Source of the DNA: VFJJ01 sp031362415
GTDB taxonomy: Bacteria > Actinomycetota > Acidimicrobiia > IMCC26256 > VFJJ01
Length of the DNA stretch: 61,074 nt
Assembly: GCA_031362415.1 (NCBI GenBank)
Contig: JANLSK010000149.1
Span: 1 to 61,074, forward strand
Direction of reading: 5' to 3'
The translations under genes were made by a program, and so were the position numbers. The stretch's first letter is position 1, and every line of letters starts with the position of its first letter. Below the pieces are notes generated by a model. The model was not told the origin of the DNA and searched no databases. It worked only from the letters and a program-made list of their open reading frames with translations. Of this stretch, positions 17,202 through 25,910 are shown one piece after another.

Positions 17202-17902
17202 TCGTCTCGATCACCACGCCGCTCACCGACGAGGAAGCCCGCGTGCTGGGATGCCTGGCCGAGAAGGCGGTCACCACGCCCGAGTACTACCCGCTCACGC
17301 TCAATGCCTGTACCAGTGCCTGCAACCAGGCGTCGAACCGCAACCCCGTGGTGGCCTACACCGAAGGAGAGGTGCAGAACGCCCTGTTGGCCTTACGGGA
17401 GAAGGGGTTGGCGCGAACGGTCAGCGCGCCCGGCAGCCGTGGGCCCAAGCAGAAGCATGTTCTCGAAGAGGCGCTGGCGCTCGATGCCGCGGGCGTCGCC
17501 GTCCTCGCCATCTTGTTGCTGCGGGGTCCGCAGACCGTGGGGGAGCTCAAGGGCCGAACCGAGCGCATGCACAGCTTCGGCGGGCTCGGCGCGGTCGAGG
17601 CGACCCTCGCCGATCTGGCTGAGCGCCGCGACCCCTTGGTGGTGCGTCTGCCCCGTCAGGTGGGCCAGAAGGAGGAGCGCTGGGTGCACCTCCTCTCGGG
17701 GATGCCCGACCTCGAGGCCCTGTCGGCGTCGGCTGCCGCGGCGGCCGACGCTGCACACGCCTGGAGCGGCGGGCCGAGCGTGCCGCGCCCGGCCCCGCGC
17801 GACGAGCGGATCTCGCAGCTGGAGGCCCAGCTGGCGGCGACCCGTGACGAGCTCGCCCGTCTGCGCGCCGAGTTCGACGAGTTCAAACGATCGTTTGATT
17901 GA
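17198..17902 (+). CDS. YceH family (DUF480) protein
   Basis: A 234-residue DUF480 protein with two winged-helix domains. Diagnostic stretches are RVLGCLAEKAVTTPEYYPLTLNA split over residues 13-36, NQASNRNPV, and ILLLRGPQTVGELKGRTERMH near 105. The C-terminus ends in a coiled coil (ISQLEAQLAATRDELARLRAE). Winged helices suggest DNA binding, but the function of YceH proteins is unknown. ATG 17198 overlaps the previous TGA. In many genomes the gene is next to unrelated housekeeping genes. Confidence 0.9.
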   Translation: MIVSITTPLTDEEARVLGCLAEKAVTTPEYYPLTLNACTSACNQASNRNPVVAYTEGEVQNALLALREKGLARTVSAPGSRGPKQKHVLEEALALDAAGVAVLAILLLRGPQTVGELKGRTERMHSFGGLGAVEATLADLAERRDPLVVRLPRQVGQKEERWVHLLSGMPDLEALSASAAAAADAAHAWSGGPSVPRPAPRDERISQLEAQLAATRDELARLRAEFDEFKRSFD

Positions 17903-17936
17903 TGACGCACGCCGGTTGGGCGGGCGTCGGGCGCAC

Positions 17937-18692
17937 GTGAGCGGGCACGGCGAGGCGCCGATCGAACCGTCCCCGACTCCCTGGGTCTTCCCGCCGGGTG
18001 ACGCCATCGCCGCGACCGACGGCGAGGTCGTTGGTGTGGGAGCCGACCTGGCCCCGGGGACGCTGCTCGCGGCGTACCGCAGTGGCCTCTTCCCCATGCG
18101 TACCAAGCGGAAAGGCCCGCTGGCCTGGTGGTCGCCCGACCCCCGAGGCCTGATCCCGCTCGACGGATTCCACTGGTCGCGCTCTCTACGGAGGTCGGCC
18201 CGGCGTTACCGGGTCACCGTCGACACCGAGTTCGTCGCGGTGATGGAGGGCTGTGCCGATCGTCGGCGGGAGCACGGCTGGATCGACCGCTCGTTCCTGG
18301 AGGCCTACACGGAGATGCACACCCTGGGTTGGGCGCATTCCGTGGAGGTGTGGACGGACGACGGTCGCCTCGCGGGCGGCACCTATGGCCTGGCGATCGG
18401 GGGACTCTTCGCCGCCGAGTCGATGTTCCGCAACCTCGACCTGGGACCGGCATCCACCGACGCCGGCAAGGTGGGCGTGGGTTGTCTGGTCGAGATGCTG
18501 CGCGATGGCGGGGCCACGGTGCTCGACGTGCAGTGGGCGACGCCGATGCTGTGCCAGCTGGGCGCCGTCGAGATCGCCCGTTCGGCCTATCTGGAGCGAC
18601 TCGGTGAAGCGCTGTCGCGGCCTCAGCTCCAGCTGCGACCGTCAACCTCAAGGAGCCGCTCAGGGCTCGGTGATCCTGACGCTGAGAGCTGA
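17937..18692 (+). CDS. aat: leucyl/phenylalanyl-tRNA--protein transferase
   Basis: A 251-residue L/F-transferase. It adds Leu or Phe from aminoacyl-tRNA to N-terminal Lys or Arg of proteins, marking them for ClpS/ClpAP degradation by the N-degron pathway. The family signatures are FPPGDAIAATDGEVVGVG, YRSGLFPM, WWSPDPRG, GWAHSVEVW, GGTYGLAIGGLFAAESMF and the C-terminal LDVQWATP. The GTG start at 17937 gives the expected length; the frame is open upstream without a better start. The last 20 residues are low complexity and run into tandem CTGAGAG repeats. Confidence 0.93.
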   Translation: MSGHGEAPIEPSPTPWVFPPGDAIAATDGEVVGVGADLAPGTLLAAYRSGLFPMRTKRKGPLAWWSPDPRGLIPLDGFHWSRSLRRSARRYRVTVDTEFVAVMEGCADRRREHGWIDRSFLEAYTEMHTLGWAHSVEVWTDDGRLAGGTYGLAIGGLFAAESMFRNLDLGPASTDAGKVGVGCLVEMLRDGGATVLDVQWATPMLCQLGAVEIARSAYLERLGEALSRPQLQLRPSTSRSRSGLGDPDAES

Positions 18693-18724
18693 GAGCTGAG
18701 TGCCGGGTGCTGAGGGCTGAGGTG
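18683..18724 (+). repeat. short imperfect GCTGAGA tandem repeat
   Basis: Between two convergent genes GCTGAGA-like units repeat about five times (for example CTGAGAGCTGAGAGCTGAG at 18682-18700). They overlap the aat stop codon. There is no clear terminator hairpin here. Confidence 0.5.
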
Positions 18725-18734
18725 ACGCGGGCGT

Positions 18735-20873
18735 TCAGGTCGCCGGGGTTCCGTCGGGATCAGGGGTGGGTGCCGCGGTGGGGCCGTCGGCCGGACGTGA
18801 GGGCGACGCGGGGCTCATCGCCGCCTCGCGAACAGGTGAAGGCGAAGGTTGCGGTGTCGCTCCCGCTGCCGGATCGATGACCGGATCGAGGACCGGATCA
18901 ACGACGGGTGCCGGCGGACGGGGGCCACCGGTCCCGTTGCCGAAGTAACGCATCAGCGTCGCGGCCAGGCCTTCGACCGAGCCGCCCCCTCCCGTGACGA
19001 GCACCTCGGGGACGATCGTGAGCCGCCCGTCGGCAACGGCGTTGGCGACGGCCACGATGGCCGTCGCCTGTGTTCCCAAGGCTTCGCGCTGCGCCTTGAA
19101 CCCTTCCGCACGGGCCAACCCGAGCGCCTCCACGGCCTTGGCTTCGGCCAGACCGAGTGCCTGGACCTTGGTGGCCTCGGCTTGGCCCGTGCGCTCCACG
19201 AAGGCCGCCTCGCCCTCGGCCTCGGCCTTGCGGGCCTCCGAGCGGTTGCGGTTGATGTCGATCGAGACCTGCGAGGTGGCCAACTGGCCCTGCATGTCGG
19301 CTGTCCCCTTGGCCTTCTCGACGTTGATGCGGGCGGTCTGGGCCCGCTCTTGCTCCTCGAACGTGGCCTTCTCCTGCTTGGCGATCTCGCGCTGGGTCAG
19401 CACGGTCACCAGCTCGGCGGGGAACTGCACGTTCTGGATGTACACGCCGCGGGTCTCGACCTCGTAGGCGCTCAGGTAGCGCGAGACCGCCTCGAGCGCT
19501 GTCTGTTGCACCTGCATGCGGGTCTCGATGAACCGGATGGCCTCTTGGTCCTGCAGCGTGTTGCGGAAGTGGTTGCCGACCGCCGACGAGAGCACCTCGT
19601 TGACGAGGTTCAGCATGGTGCCCACCATCGAGATCACCTTGGGGGCTTTGGTGTCGGGCACATGGATCTGCACCTGGAGCTCGATCGTGAACACGAAACC
19701 CTCACGGCTCTTGCCCTCGATGGGCGCCAGGTTGGCGTCGAGCGAGTGGGCCGACGAGACCAGGTTCGACCAGTTGAGCGTGAGGATCGAGGTGGGAACG
19801 ATCTCGGCTGCGTAACAGCGCGGGTTGATGGGGTACTTGCCCGTCCGCAGCGGCTCGGCCCAGATGCCGCGGTGGCCGGGAGCCACGATCGATCCGAACT
19901 TGAAGTCGGTGCCTGAGGTGTCGAGCGTCGGCAGACCAACGAACGCCTTGACCACCGCGACCTCGCCCTGTTGGACGAGGAGCATCGGCGTGAGCTCGAC
20001 CTGGATCAGGAACGGGTTGAGCAGGTAGGCCCCGTACAGCAACGGGTCGTGCTGGAGGCCGATCTTGCCCCCGGCGTCCATGAACCTCTGGAAGTCCTGA
20101 TAGTTGTTGTGGAGCGTGTTCTTGTTGCCGAGGAGGATCTCGATGATGGCCGCTGGCGCATCCCCGTTGGCTTCCATGGCCGAGACGTCGTCGTAGCCGC
20201 CCAGGCGCGATGCGATGTCGCCCGAGAGCAGGGGCTCGCCTTCGAGAGCGGTGACGATCCCCATCACGTCGGCATTGCCCACGGGTGCGATCACCACCAC
20301 CTGGAGCTGCTCATCGGTCAGCCCGAACGAGTCGGCGCCGAGCAACCCACCGGACGACGCGGCCCGAGCGTGGAGGTCGGGCGAGACGGGCATCCCGTAG
20401 ATCGCGTGAGCCGTCAGTACGAGAAAGGCGACGGGATGGATCGGCACGAGCGTTCCCGGAGGCAGCACCGGGCGCTGCACACCCTTTTGGCCGCCCCCTT
20501 GCAGGAACGCAGGAAGGTCGGTGAAGTTGCCGAACGTGGGGTTGTAGAACGCGCTCTTGGCCCCGATGGGGAGCGGACCACCGACTTGGGAGATGACGAC
20601 GCCGATCTCGCCTGCCGGCACCTGCACCCACGGGAACTTCTGGACGCCGTACATGGGCCAGATCTTGAACCGAAGGCCCGGCATCATCAGCTCGGCCTGG
20701 AACCCGGCTTCCCCGTTGAAGGCGATCGGATCGTCGTCGGTGAGGTTCTTGAACCCGAAGCGCTTGTTGAGCAGACCGACCTCGGACGGCCCGATCGAAT
20801 GCAACGACTTCAACACGGTGATGACGAGGAGCAGAGCGACAACACCAGCGAAGACGGCGATCGCGAGTCCCAT
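18735..20873 (-). CDS. SPFH/band 7 domain protein (flotillin-like)
   Basis: A 712-residue membrane-anchored scaffold protein. One N-terminal membrane helix (AVFAGVVALLLVITVL, residues 5-20) is followed by a long SPFH domain with an inserted region and then a coiled coil (about 500-620) rich in Ala, Glu and Lys with the AEA-type repeats typical of flotillins. The C-terminal 70 residues are Pro/Ala-rich and probably disordered. Flotillin-like proteins organise membrane microdomains. The protein is longer than most flotillins (about 450-500 residues). Gene stands alone; its start is at the beginning of the hydrophobic helix. Confidence 0.85.
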   Translation of the reverse strand: MGLAIAVFAGVVALLLVITVLKSLHSIGPSEVGLLNKRFGFKNLTDDDPIAFNGEAGFQAELMMPGLRFKIWPMYGVQKFPWVQVPAGEIGVVISQVGGPLPIGAKSAFYNPTFGNFTDLPAFLQGGGQKGVQRPVLPPGTLVPIHPVAFLVLTAHAIYGMPVSPDLHARAASSGGLLGADSFGLTDEQLQVVVIAPVGNADVMGIVTALEGEPLLSGDIASRLGGYDDVSAMEANGDAPAAIIEILLGNKNTLHNNYQDFQRFMDAGGKIGLQHDPLLYGAYLLNPFLIQVELTPMLLVQQGEVAVVKAFVGLPTLDTSGTDFKFGSIVAPGHRGIWAEPLRTGKYPINPRCYAAEIVPTSILTLNWSNLVSSAHSLDANLAPIEGKSREGFVFTIELQVQIHVPDTKAPKVISMVGTMLNLVNEVLSSAVGNHFRNTLQDQEAIRFIETRMQVQQTALEAVSRYLSAYEVETRGVYIQNVQFPAELVTVLTQREIAKQEKATFEEQERAQTARINVEKAKGTADMQGQLATSQVSIDINRNRSEARKAEAEGEAAFVERTGQAEATKVQALGLAEAKAVEALGLARAEGFKAQREALGTQATAIVAVANAVADGRLTIVPEVLVTGGGGSVEGLAATLMRYFGNGTGGPRPPAPVVDPVLDPVIDPAAGATPQPSPSPVREAAMSPASPSRPADGPTAAPTPDPDGTPAT

Positions 20874-20929
20874 TGACGGTGCTCCTTGTCGGCACCGATC
20901 TCGCTGGCGGATCGGTCGCGTTGCGAACG

Positions 20930-21757
20930 CTACGCCTTCGTGGAGCCTCCGGTGAACAGATCGTGGACGACGGTGATCGGCACCCCAGCCGGCCGGGGGT
21001 GCCCGTAGCGGATGTAGAACTCCCAGCCGAACGACTCGGTGAACACCTCGGTGGGCATCTGCATGAAAAACGAGCTGTCGTCGATCTGGCTGGCGTGCGC
21101 GGCCATCGCCCGACGCTTGACGGGGGCGAACTCCCGCACGTCGACCGAGTGGGTGATGCGCTCCTCGGGCACCCCGAAGTCGTCGTCGAACTCGTCGATC
21201 TCCGGCATGCCCTCGGGCATCTGGCCACCGTTGCTCTCGGCCGCGGCGCGCATGAGCCGCTCGAAGTGGGCCCGGTTGATCGTGGCCTCGTACACCTCGG
21301 TGACCCCGGCGATCTCCGCCGCGCGGAGCCCGACGCGGTGCACCTGGATGTGATCGGGATGGCCGTAGCCGCCGTTGTCGTCGTAGATCGTGATCACGTC
21401 GGCGTGCTCGTTGGTGAGGATGGCCGCCAGGCGTCGTGCCGCCTCCTCGACGTCGGCCTGCCAGAAGCAGTCGGGGCGTTCGGTGGTGGGCGTTCCCTTC
21501 ATCCCGGAGTCGTGGTAGCCGAGGAACTCGACCCGATCGACCCCGAGGACCGCCCCGGCCGCCAGGCTCTCGACGCTGCGACGATCGCCGAGCGTCTCCC
21601 CGTCAGCCAGGAACCCGTCGGTCACCTCACCGACCTCGCCCAGGGTGGCCAGCACCAAGACGACCCGGTGACCGTCGGCCGCAGCCCGCGCCATGAGCCC
21701 ACCGGTGGCGATGGACTCGTCGTCGGGATGGGCATGGAAGCAGACCAAGGTGGGCAT
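20930..21757 (-). CDS. PIG-L deacetylase, mycothiol S-conjugate amidase-like
   Basis: A 275-residue zinc amidase of the MshB/Mca family. The metal motif AHPDDES is at residues 9-15 and the second motif GHPDH near 120. MshB deacetylates a mycothiol precursor and Mca cleaves mycothiol S-conjugates during detoxification; the length and the C-terminal ESFGWEFYIRYG stretch are more like Mca. ATG 21757 is chosen because the family starts at once with the first strand and motif; the frame is open to 21832. A palindromic repeat element lies about 70 bases upstream, between this gene and dut. Confidence 0.85.
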   Translation of the reverse strand: MPTLVCFHAHPDDESIATGGLMARAAADGHRVVLVLATLGEVGEVTDGFLADGETLGDRRSVESLAAGAVLGVDRVEFLGYHDSGMKGTPTTERPDCFWQADVEEAARRLAAILTNEHADVITIYDDNGGYGHPDHIQVHRVGLRAAEIAGVTEVYEATINRAHFERLMRAAAESNGGQMPEGMPEIDEFDDDFGVPEERITHSVDVREFAPVKRRAMAAHASQIDDSSFFMQMPTEVFTESFGWEFYIRYGHPRPAGVPITVVHDLFTGGSTKA

Positions 21758-21825
21758 CGGCCCCATCATGGCGCACGTTCGCTGCCTGTTGAGGGTCGAC
21801 GCGGCGGCCCACGCCCGGCCCCTCC

Positions 21826-21877
21826 CGAACAACTGCCAGTACAGGGCCGCCTGCGCGCGACTACTGGCAGTTGCTCG
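21826..21877. repeat. dispersed inverted-repeat element, copy A
   Basis: Arms of 16 bases (21826-21841 and 21862-21877; core AACTGCCAGTA and TACTGGCAGTT, 15 of 16 paired) flank a 20-base loop with AGGGCCGC and GCGCGAC. Copy B at 39106-39157 has the same arm and loop lengths and matches at about 44 of 52 bases. The loop is too long for an ordinary terminator. Confidence 0.8.
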
Positions 21878-21903
21878 TTCGTTTCGGCGCAGGGTGCGGT
21901 CCG

Positions 21904-21909
21904 TAGGCT
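21904..21909 (+). promoter_or_regulatory. -10 box TAGGCT, leaderless dut start
   Basis: TAGGCT ends 6 bases before GTG 21915, 9 before ATG 21918. Confidence 0.45.
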
Positions 21910-21914
21910 GACCC

Positions 21915-22370
21915 GTGATGCTCGCTATCGCTGTCGCTGTCGTGCGGCTCGACCCTGGCCTTCCGCTGCCTGCGCAGGCCCACGACGGTGATGCCGGCTA
22001 TGACCTCGTCGCCCGGGAAGGCGTCGTGCTCCCGGCCGGCGGTGGACGGGCGGCGGTCCCCACCGGCATCGCGTTGGCCATCCCGCCGGGGTACGCGGGC
22101 TTCGTGCAACCTCGTTCGGGGCTGGCGCTACGCCACGGCATCACGTGCCTGAACACGCCCGGGCTGGTCGACGCCGGCTACCGCGACGAGCTCCGCGTGA
22201 TTCTCGTGAACCTCGATGCGACGCACAGCTACGAGGTGCGGCGCGGCGATCGCATCGCCCAGCTCGTCATTCAGCGCTTCGAGTCAATCGCCTGGAACGA
22301 GGTCGGCTCGATCGCCGAGCTGCCCCCGGCCGAGCGAGGCCTGGGCGGCTTCGGTTCGTCCGGGCGCTGA
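21915..22370 (+). CDS. dut: dUTP diphosphatase
   Basis: A trimeric-type dUTPase of about 151 residues. It hydrolyses dUTP to dUMP and diphosphate, keeping uracil out of DNA. Conserved motifs are AHDGDAGYDL (motif 1), PRSGLALRHGI (motif 2/3 with GLVDAGYRDE), RIAQLVIQ (motif 4) and the C-terminal RGLGGFGSSGR arm (motif 5). The start may be GTG 21915 or ATG 21918; the -10 box spacing allows either. It is followed 78 bases later by tRNA-Gly on the same strand, which has its own promoter. Confidence 0.95.
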   Translation: MMLAIAVAVVRLDPGLPLPAQAHDGDAGYDLVAREGVVLPAGGGRAAVPTGIALAIPPGYAGFVQPRSGLALRHGITCLNTPGLVDAGYRDELRVILVNLDATHSYEVRRGDRIAQLVIQRFESIAWNEVGSIAELPPAERGLGGFGSSGR

Positions 22371-22430
22371 GGCTCCGGCCTCAGACCTCAGGCCCCGGGA
22401 CAAGTTGACCGGTCGGCGAAGACGGTTTGC

Positions 22431-22436
22431 TAGAGT
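22431..22436 (+). promoter_or_regulatory. -10 box TAGAGT for tRNA-Gly
   Basis: TAGAGT ends 13 bases before the tRNA; the same hexamer at the same distance precedes tRNA-Val at 51368. TTGACC at 22405-22410 is a possible -35 box, though the 20-base spacer is long. Confidence 0.5.
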
Positions 22437-22448
22437 CGCACCGTTCAT

Positions 22449-22524
22449 GCGGACGTGGCTCAGCTGGTAGAGCATCACCTTGCCAAGGTGAGGGTCGCGG
22501 GTTCGAATCCCGTCGTCCGCTCCA
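22449..22524 (+). tRNA. tRNA-Gly (GCC)
   Basis: A full cloverleaf: acceptor GCGGACG/CGTCCGC, D-arm GCTCAGCTGGTAGAGC, anticodon arm TCACCTTGCCAAGGTGA with GCC in the loop, and T-arm GCGGGTTCGAATCCCGT. Discriminator T and an encoded CCA follow (22522-22524). Decodes GGC and GGU. Open frames through it on both strands, including one encoding GIRTRDPHLG, are the usual tRNA artefacts. Confidence 0.97.
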
Positions 22525-22538
22525 CAGAAGTGCAGGTC

Positions 22539-22560
22539 AGCCCCGGTTTCGGCCGGGGCT
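22539..22560 (+). terminator. hairpin after tRNA-Gly
   Basis: Stem AGCCCCGG/CCGGGGCT with loop TTTCGG, 15 bases after the tRNA. The flanks TGCAGGTC and TTCGCGCC and the loop are shared with the hairpin after tRNA-Val, but the stem sequence differs. There is no T-run. Confidence 0.65.
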
Positions 22561-22991
22561 GCTTCGCGCCTGTGGTGGGGATAGCGGTTTGATCCCGCGT
22601 CCATCCCTGTGCTGTCCCGGTTCATCGTGGCGATGTTGGCTCCGGTTGGTGTGTTCCAGTTCGGGGACTGCCTCCTGAAGGTGGGCGCAGTGGCTCCGGT
22701 AGCTGTGTTACACCCGGACGATCGCTTCGCCGGTGCTGATCAGCCACGCCGGTCTCCCTCGACGTCCACGGTGGGGCGCTCCGGCATCGGCGGGGAGGGC
22801 AGCCCTTCATCGTGGGCACGCATGCTGGAGGCCCCGACGGCCATCGTCGTTGGCCCGACGCCCGGCAGATCTCGCCTGGGACCCCGAACGCCCCGAGCGC
22901 GTCGAGCCGTCGAGATCACCCTGGCTCGGGACGGCGGTGGTAGCGTCCGCGGGTCCGGCCGCGGTGGGGCGGCCTCGAGCCTGGAGTCAGG
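22561..22991. other. intergenic region, no confident gene
   Basis: A 430-base gap between the tRNA-Gly terminator and the DUF2510 gene. It contains two similar 18-base segments, GGCTCCGGTTGGTGTGTT near 22637 and GGCTCCGGTAGCTGTGTT near 22691. An open plus frame from 22609 has no recognisable motif. A TAGCGT -10 box at 22941-22946 probably drives the next gene. Confidence 0.4.
22941..22946 (+). promoter_or_regulatory. -10 box TAGCGT for the DUF2510 gene
   Basis: It lies 46 bases before GTG 22992, giving a leader of about 39 bases with GGAG as ribosome binding site. Confidence 0.4.
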
Positions 22992-24701
22992 GTGGAACCG
23001 GCGAACTGGAGTCCCGACCCGACGGGCCGGCACGAATACCGCTACTGGGACGGGCAACGCTGGACCGACCTCGTCGCCAACGGCGGTGTGCAGTCGAACG
23101 ACCCTTTCGAGGTTCAGCCTCCGGCTCCGGCCGTGCCGCACGCTCCGCCCGTCGTCCAGAGGCCGGCGTCGGCGCCCACCCAGGCGTTCCCGTCAACGCC
23201 CACGCCGCCGCAGCCGACGTCGACACCACAGCAGCCGACGTCGACACCACAGCAGCCGACGTCGACACCACAGCAGCCGACGTCGACACCACAGCAGCCG
23301 TGGCCGAGCGCCGGCAGCGGCTACCCCGCTCCCGCCCCGGCTTTCGACCCCGCCTTCGCGGCGGCACCCGTCACCGCCCCGGCGCCCGAGGCTGATGCTC
23401 GTCGGCGCCGGCCCGTCGTGGTGTGGCTCGTTGCCCTGCTGTGTGTGGCGCTCTTTGCCGCCGGACTCGTGGTCGGCTCGGTCGTTGGCGGCGACGACGA
23501 CGCTGCCGGGTCCGGCGGCCAGGTCGGCGAGATCTTTCTGGAGCCGGCGTCGGTCGAGGGGCCCGATGCCTTCACCAAGAGCACGGGGATGGGCTTCGCG
23601 CAGGAGGTCCGCGACAAGGCACTGCCGTCGAAGGCCGTGGGGGCGGCAACGCCCGGAGCCGGCGAAGAGGCCGACCCTGTCGTCACCGTCGTTCCCGTCC
23701 CCGGCACCACACCAGGCCTCTATGGCGGCACGCGCGACGACGCCGAATGCGACGTCGGCCAGATGATCGAGTTCCTGCAGGAGAATCCCGACAAGCTCGA
23801 AGCCTGGGCCGGGGTCCAGGGCATCGACCCGGAATCGGTGCCCGACTACCTGCGCTCGCTCACGCCGGTCGTGCTGCTCGAGGACACCCGTGTCACCAAC
23901 CACGGTTTCAGCAACGGACGGGCCACGCCGCGACAGTCGGTCCTCGAGCGGGGAACGGCGGTTCTCGTCGACCCGTCGGGGGTTCCCCGGGCCCGCTGCG
24001 CCTGCGGCAACCCGCTCGTGGCGCCCATCCCTCAGCCCCTCGGCGCGCCGTTCACCGGCGACGTCTGGGACGATTTCGAGCCGGCCCTGGTGCTGGTGAT
24101 CGTGTCCATCGAGGTGGTGATCGAGTTCGTGCTCGTCGACCTGGGCGATCCCGAGGTGGGCGACAAGTTCGTGCGCCCGGTGGGCACCGACGGCTCGTCC
24201 GACGAGAACGTCCCCGAACCCACCACCACGACCACCGAGCCTCCGGCCACCACGACCACCGAGCCCCCGACATCGACGACGGTTCCCGAGACCACGACGA
24301 CCGTCGAGCTCGGCACCGGCGACATCCAGATCACGTTGCGCTGGAATTCGACGGCCGACCTCGATCTGTACGTGACCACGCCCGACGGCTCGATCATCTC
24401 GTTCGGCCAGCCGACGAGCTCCGACGGCGGGACGCTCGACGTGGACGCGAACGCCGCCTGTAGCCCCGTCGAGATCGTGTCACCGCCTGTCGAGAACGTG
24501 TTCTGGCCCGTCGGGGGGGCGCCGAGCGGCACCTACAGCGTGCAGCTCAACTACTTCTCGGAGTGCGAGGGCGGCACCGGCCCCCAGGACTACACGGTCG
24601 AGATCAAGGTCGACGGCCGCGAGCTGGGTCCGTTCCGCGGCACGGTCGACGCTGCCAGTGGCCTCGTCGAGTTCGTCGACGTCCACACCTTCACCGTCTG
24701 A
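22992..24701 (+). CDS. DUF2510/DUF6777-like membrane-anchored protein
   Basis: A 569-residue envelope protein. It starts with a DUF2510 module (NWSPDPTGRHEYRYWDGQRWT, split at residues 5-25). A Pro/Gln-rich stretch follows with four exact QPTSTPQ repeats (about residues 74-101), then one membrane helix (VVVWLVALLCVALFAAGLVV, about 140-160). The extracellular part begins with a DUF6777-like domain (EIFLEPA, GPDAFT, YGGTRDDAECD, then a pair of Cys in RCACGNP). A Thr/Glu/Pro-rich spacer leads to a C-terminal beta domain with DLDLYVTTPDG, seen in DUF2135-like modules. Probably a cell-surface or sensor protein; no enzyme motif is seen. Confidence 0.82.
   Translation: MEPANWSPDPTGRHEYRYWDGQRWTDLVANGGVQSNDPFEVQPPAPAVPHAPPVVQRPASAPTQAFPSTPTPPQPTSTPQQPTSTPQQPTSTPQQPTSTPQQPWPSAGSGYPAPAPAFDPAFAAAPVTAPAPEADARRRRPVVVWLVALLCVALFAAGLVVGSVVGGDDDAAGSGGQVGEIFLEPASVEGPDAFTKSTGMGFAQEVRDKALPSKAVGAATPGAGEEADPVVTVVPVPGTTPGLYGGTRDDAECDVGQMIEFLQENPDKLEAWAGVQGIDPESVPDYLRSLTPVVLLEDTRVTNHGFSNGRATPRQSVLERGTAVLVDPSGVPRARCACGNPLVAPIPQPLGAPFTGDVWDDFEPALVLVIVSIEVVIEFVLVDLGDPEVGDKFVRPVGTDGSSDENVPEPTTTTTEPPATTTTEPPTSTTVPETTTTVELGTGDIQITLRWNSTADLDLYVTTPDGSIISFGQPTSSDGGTLDVDANAACSPVEIVSPPVENVFWPVGGAPSGTYSVQLNYFSECEGGTGPQDYTVEIKVDGRELGPFRGTVDAASGLVEFVDVHTFTV
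23211..23294 (+). repeat. 21-bp tandem repeat, four exact copies
   Basis: The 21-base unit starting CAGCCGACGTCGACACCA occurs four times without change at 23211, 23232, 23253 and 23274, followed by a further CAGCCG. It encodes QPTSTPQ in the DUF2510 protein. Exact copies suggest recent slippage and possible length variation between strains. Confidence 0.95.
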
Positions 24702-24763
24702 CACCTTCACGTGCGGCACCTTCACCAGCTGACGCCTTCCCTGGCGCGACGAACGGGCACATC

Positions 24764-25825
24764 ATGACGACCCCGGTGGCTCCAGACACCCCGTTCGTCC
24801 CCGAGGACGACACGTACCACGTCCTGTCGGACGATCCCTACGAGTTCGAGACCACCTGGTGGTCGCTGAACATCCCCGAGCGGCGCATCGGCGCCTGGCT
24901 TCATGCCGGCTATCACAGCAATCGTCAGCAGGCGACGTGGCGTGTGTTCGTCTGGGATCCGAGCGGCGCCGATCCGGGCCGGCTGGCGTACTACAAGATC
25001 GCACCCGACGTAGACATGCCGCCAGAGCCCGACCTGCGCGACATCACCTTCCCGGGAGGGGGCTTCAGCGTGAAGATGCTCGAGCCACTGATGAACTACC
25101 ACGTGGCCTATCGCGATGCCGATGCCGATTTCGCCATCGAGCTCGAGCACCGCAGCGTGCATCCGCCCCGCCGGTTCACCCCGGGCGAGGCGCCGATCAT
25201 GCACAACCCCCATCTCGATCAGCTCGGGCACGTCACCGGGGAGCTGGTGCTTCACGGCGAGCGCATCGCCATCGACTGCCACTCGGTGCGTGACCGCACC
25301 TGGGGGCCGCGTGGCGGCCATCACGCCCAGAGCCGCAAGCCCGAGCACCTCCGAGGCGAGCACCGGGTCGCCCATCCGGGCGGTCCGCGTTGGCGCGAGG
25401 TCGAGCGCGAGCGGGGCCGGGGCCGCATTCAGTACATCTTCGGCCACACCGACGCCCAGACGGGGTTCCTGAGCTTCGTCCGCCCGCAGGACGGCGATGC
25501 CGCCGGATGGTCGCCACTGAACGTCGGCTGGTTGCTCAAGGACGGGGTGTTCGAGCGGCTCGACAGGTCGAAGAGCCGCATGCGGAATTTCCGCGATCCG
25601 AACACGGGCTGGAGCGCCCACATGGAGGTCGTGCTCGTCGACGTGACCGGACGGACGATGGAGGCCGAGGGGTTCGCGCGCAGCCACATGTGCGAGCACG
25701 CCGCGGGCTCCAACGCGTTGATGCGCTGGGAGTACGACGGCCAGATCGGCTGGGGCGAGGATCAGGACGGCTGGCGGTCCGAGCACTTCGTGAAGATGCT
25801 CAACGCGCTGCGCGCCACGAGGTAG
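24764..25825 (+). CDS. lipocalin-like (DUF7064/7065-like) protein, distant copy
   Basis: A 353-residue soluble protein related to the two lipocalin-like proteins at 8347-9531 and 28612-29733. It shares the central VRDRTWGPR signature (RDRSWG in the others) and the layout of two beta-barrel halves; the N-terminal TSDRNFYDRYY motif is replaced by WWSLNIPERRIGAWLH. It most likely binds or transforms a hydrophobic substrate. The start ATG at 24764 is chosen because the preceding in-frame part shadows the previous gene. It lies 85 bases upstream of the P450/ferredoxin pair on the same strand, so a joint pathway is plausible. Confidence 0.65.
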   Translation: MTTPVAPDTPFVPEDDTYHVLSDDPYEFETTWWSLNIPERRIGAWLHAGYHSNRQQATWRVFVWDPSGADPGRLAYYKIAPDVDMPPEPDLRDITFPGGGFSVKMLEPLMNYHVAYRDADADFAIELEHRSVHPPRRFTPGEAPIMHNPHLDQLGHVTGELVLHGERIAIDCHSVRDRTWGPRGGHHAQSRKPEHLRGEHRVAHPGGPRWREVERERGRGRIQYIFGHTDAQTGFLSFVRPQDGDAAGWSPLNVGWLLKDGVFERLDRSKSRMRNFRDPNTGWSAHMEVVLVDVTGRTMEAEGFARSHMCEHAAGSNALMRWEYDGQIGWGEDQDGWRSEHFVKMLNALRATR

Positions 25826-25870
25826 GTCAGGCGAGCGCGGCGGGCCTTTCGCCGTCGACAAGGTGTCGGG

Positions 25871-25876
25871 TACCCT
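25871..25876 (+). promoter_or_regulatory. possible -10 box TACCCT for the P450 operon
   Basis: TACCCT lies 35 bases before the P450 ATG and would give a leader of about 28 bases with GGGGG as a weak ribosome binding site. Confidence 0.3.
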
Positions 25877-25910
25877 CACTCGCACACACGATCAGGGAAG
25901 TGGGGGCTCG

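Noticed and set aside
22427..22678. Plus and minus open frames across tRNA-Gly, one encoding DGIRTRDPHLGK
   Set aside because: Well-known artefact: tRNA genes read as protein give these phrases; the cloverleaf is complete.
23211..23294. Short CRISPR-like array
   Set aside because: The 21-bp repeats are directly adjacent with no spacers and lie inside a coding region.
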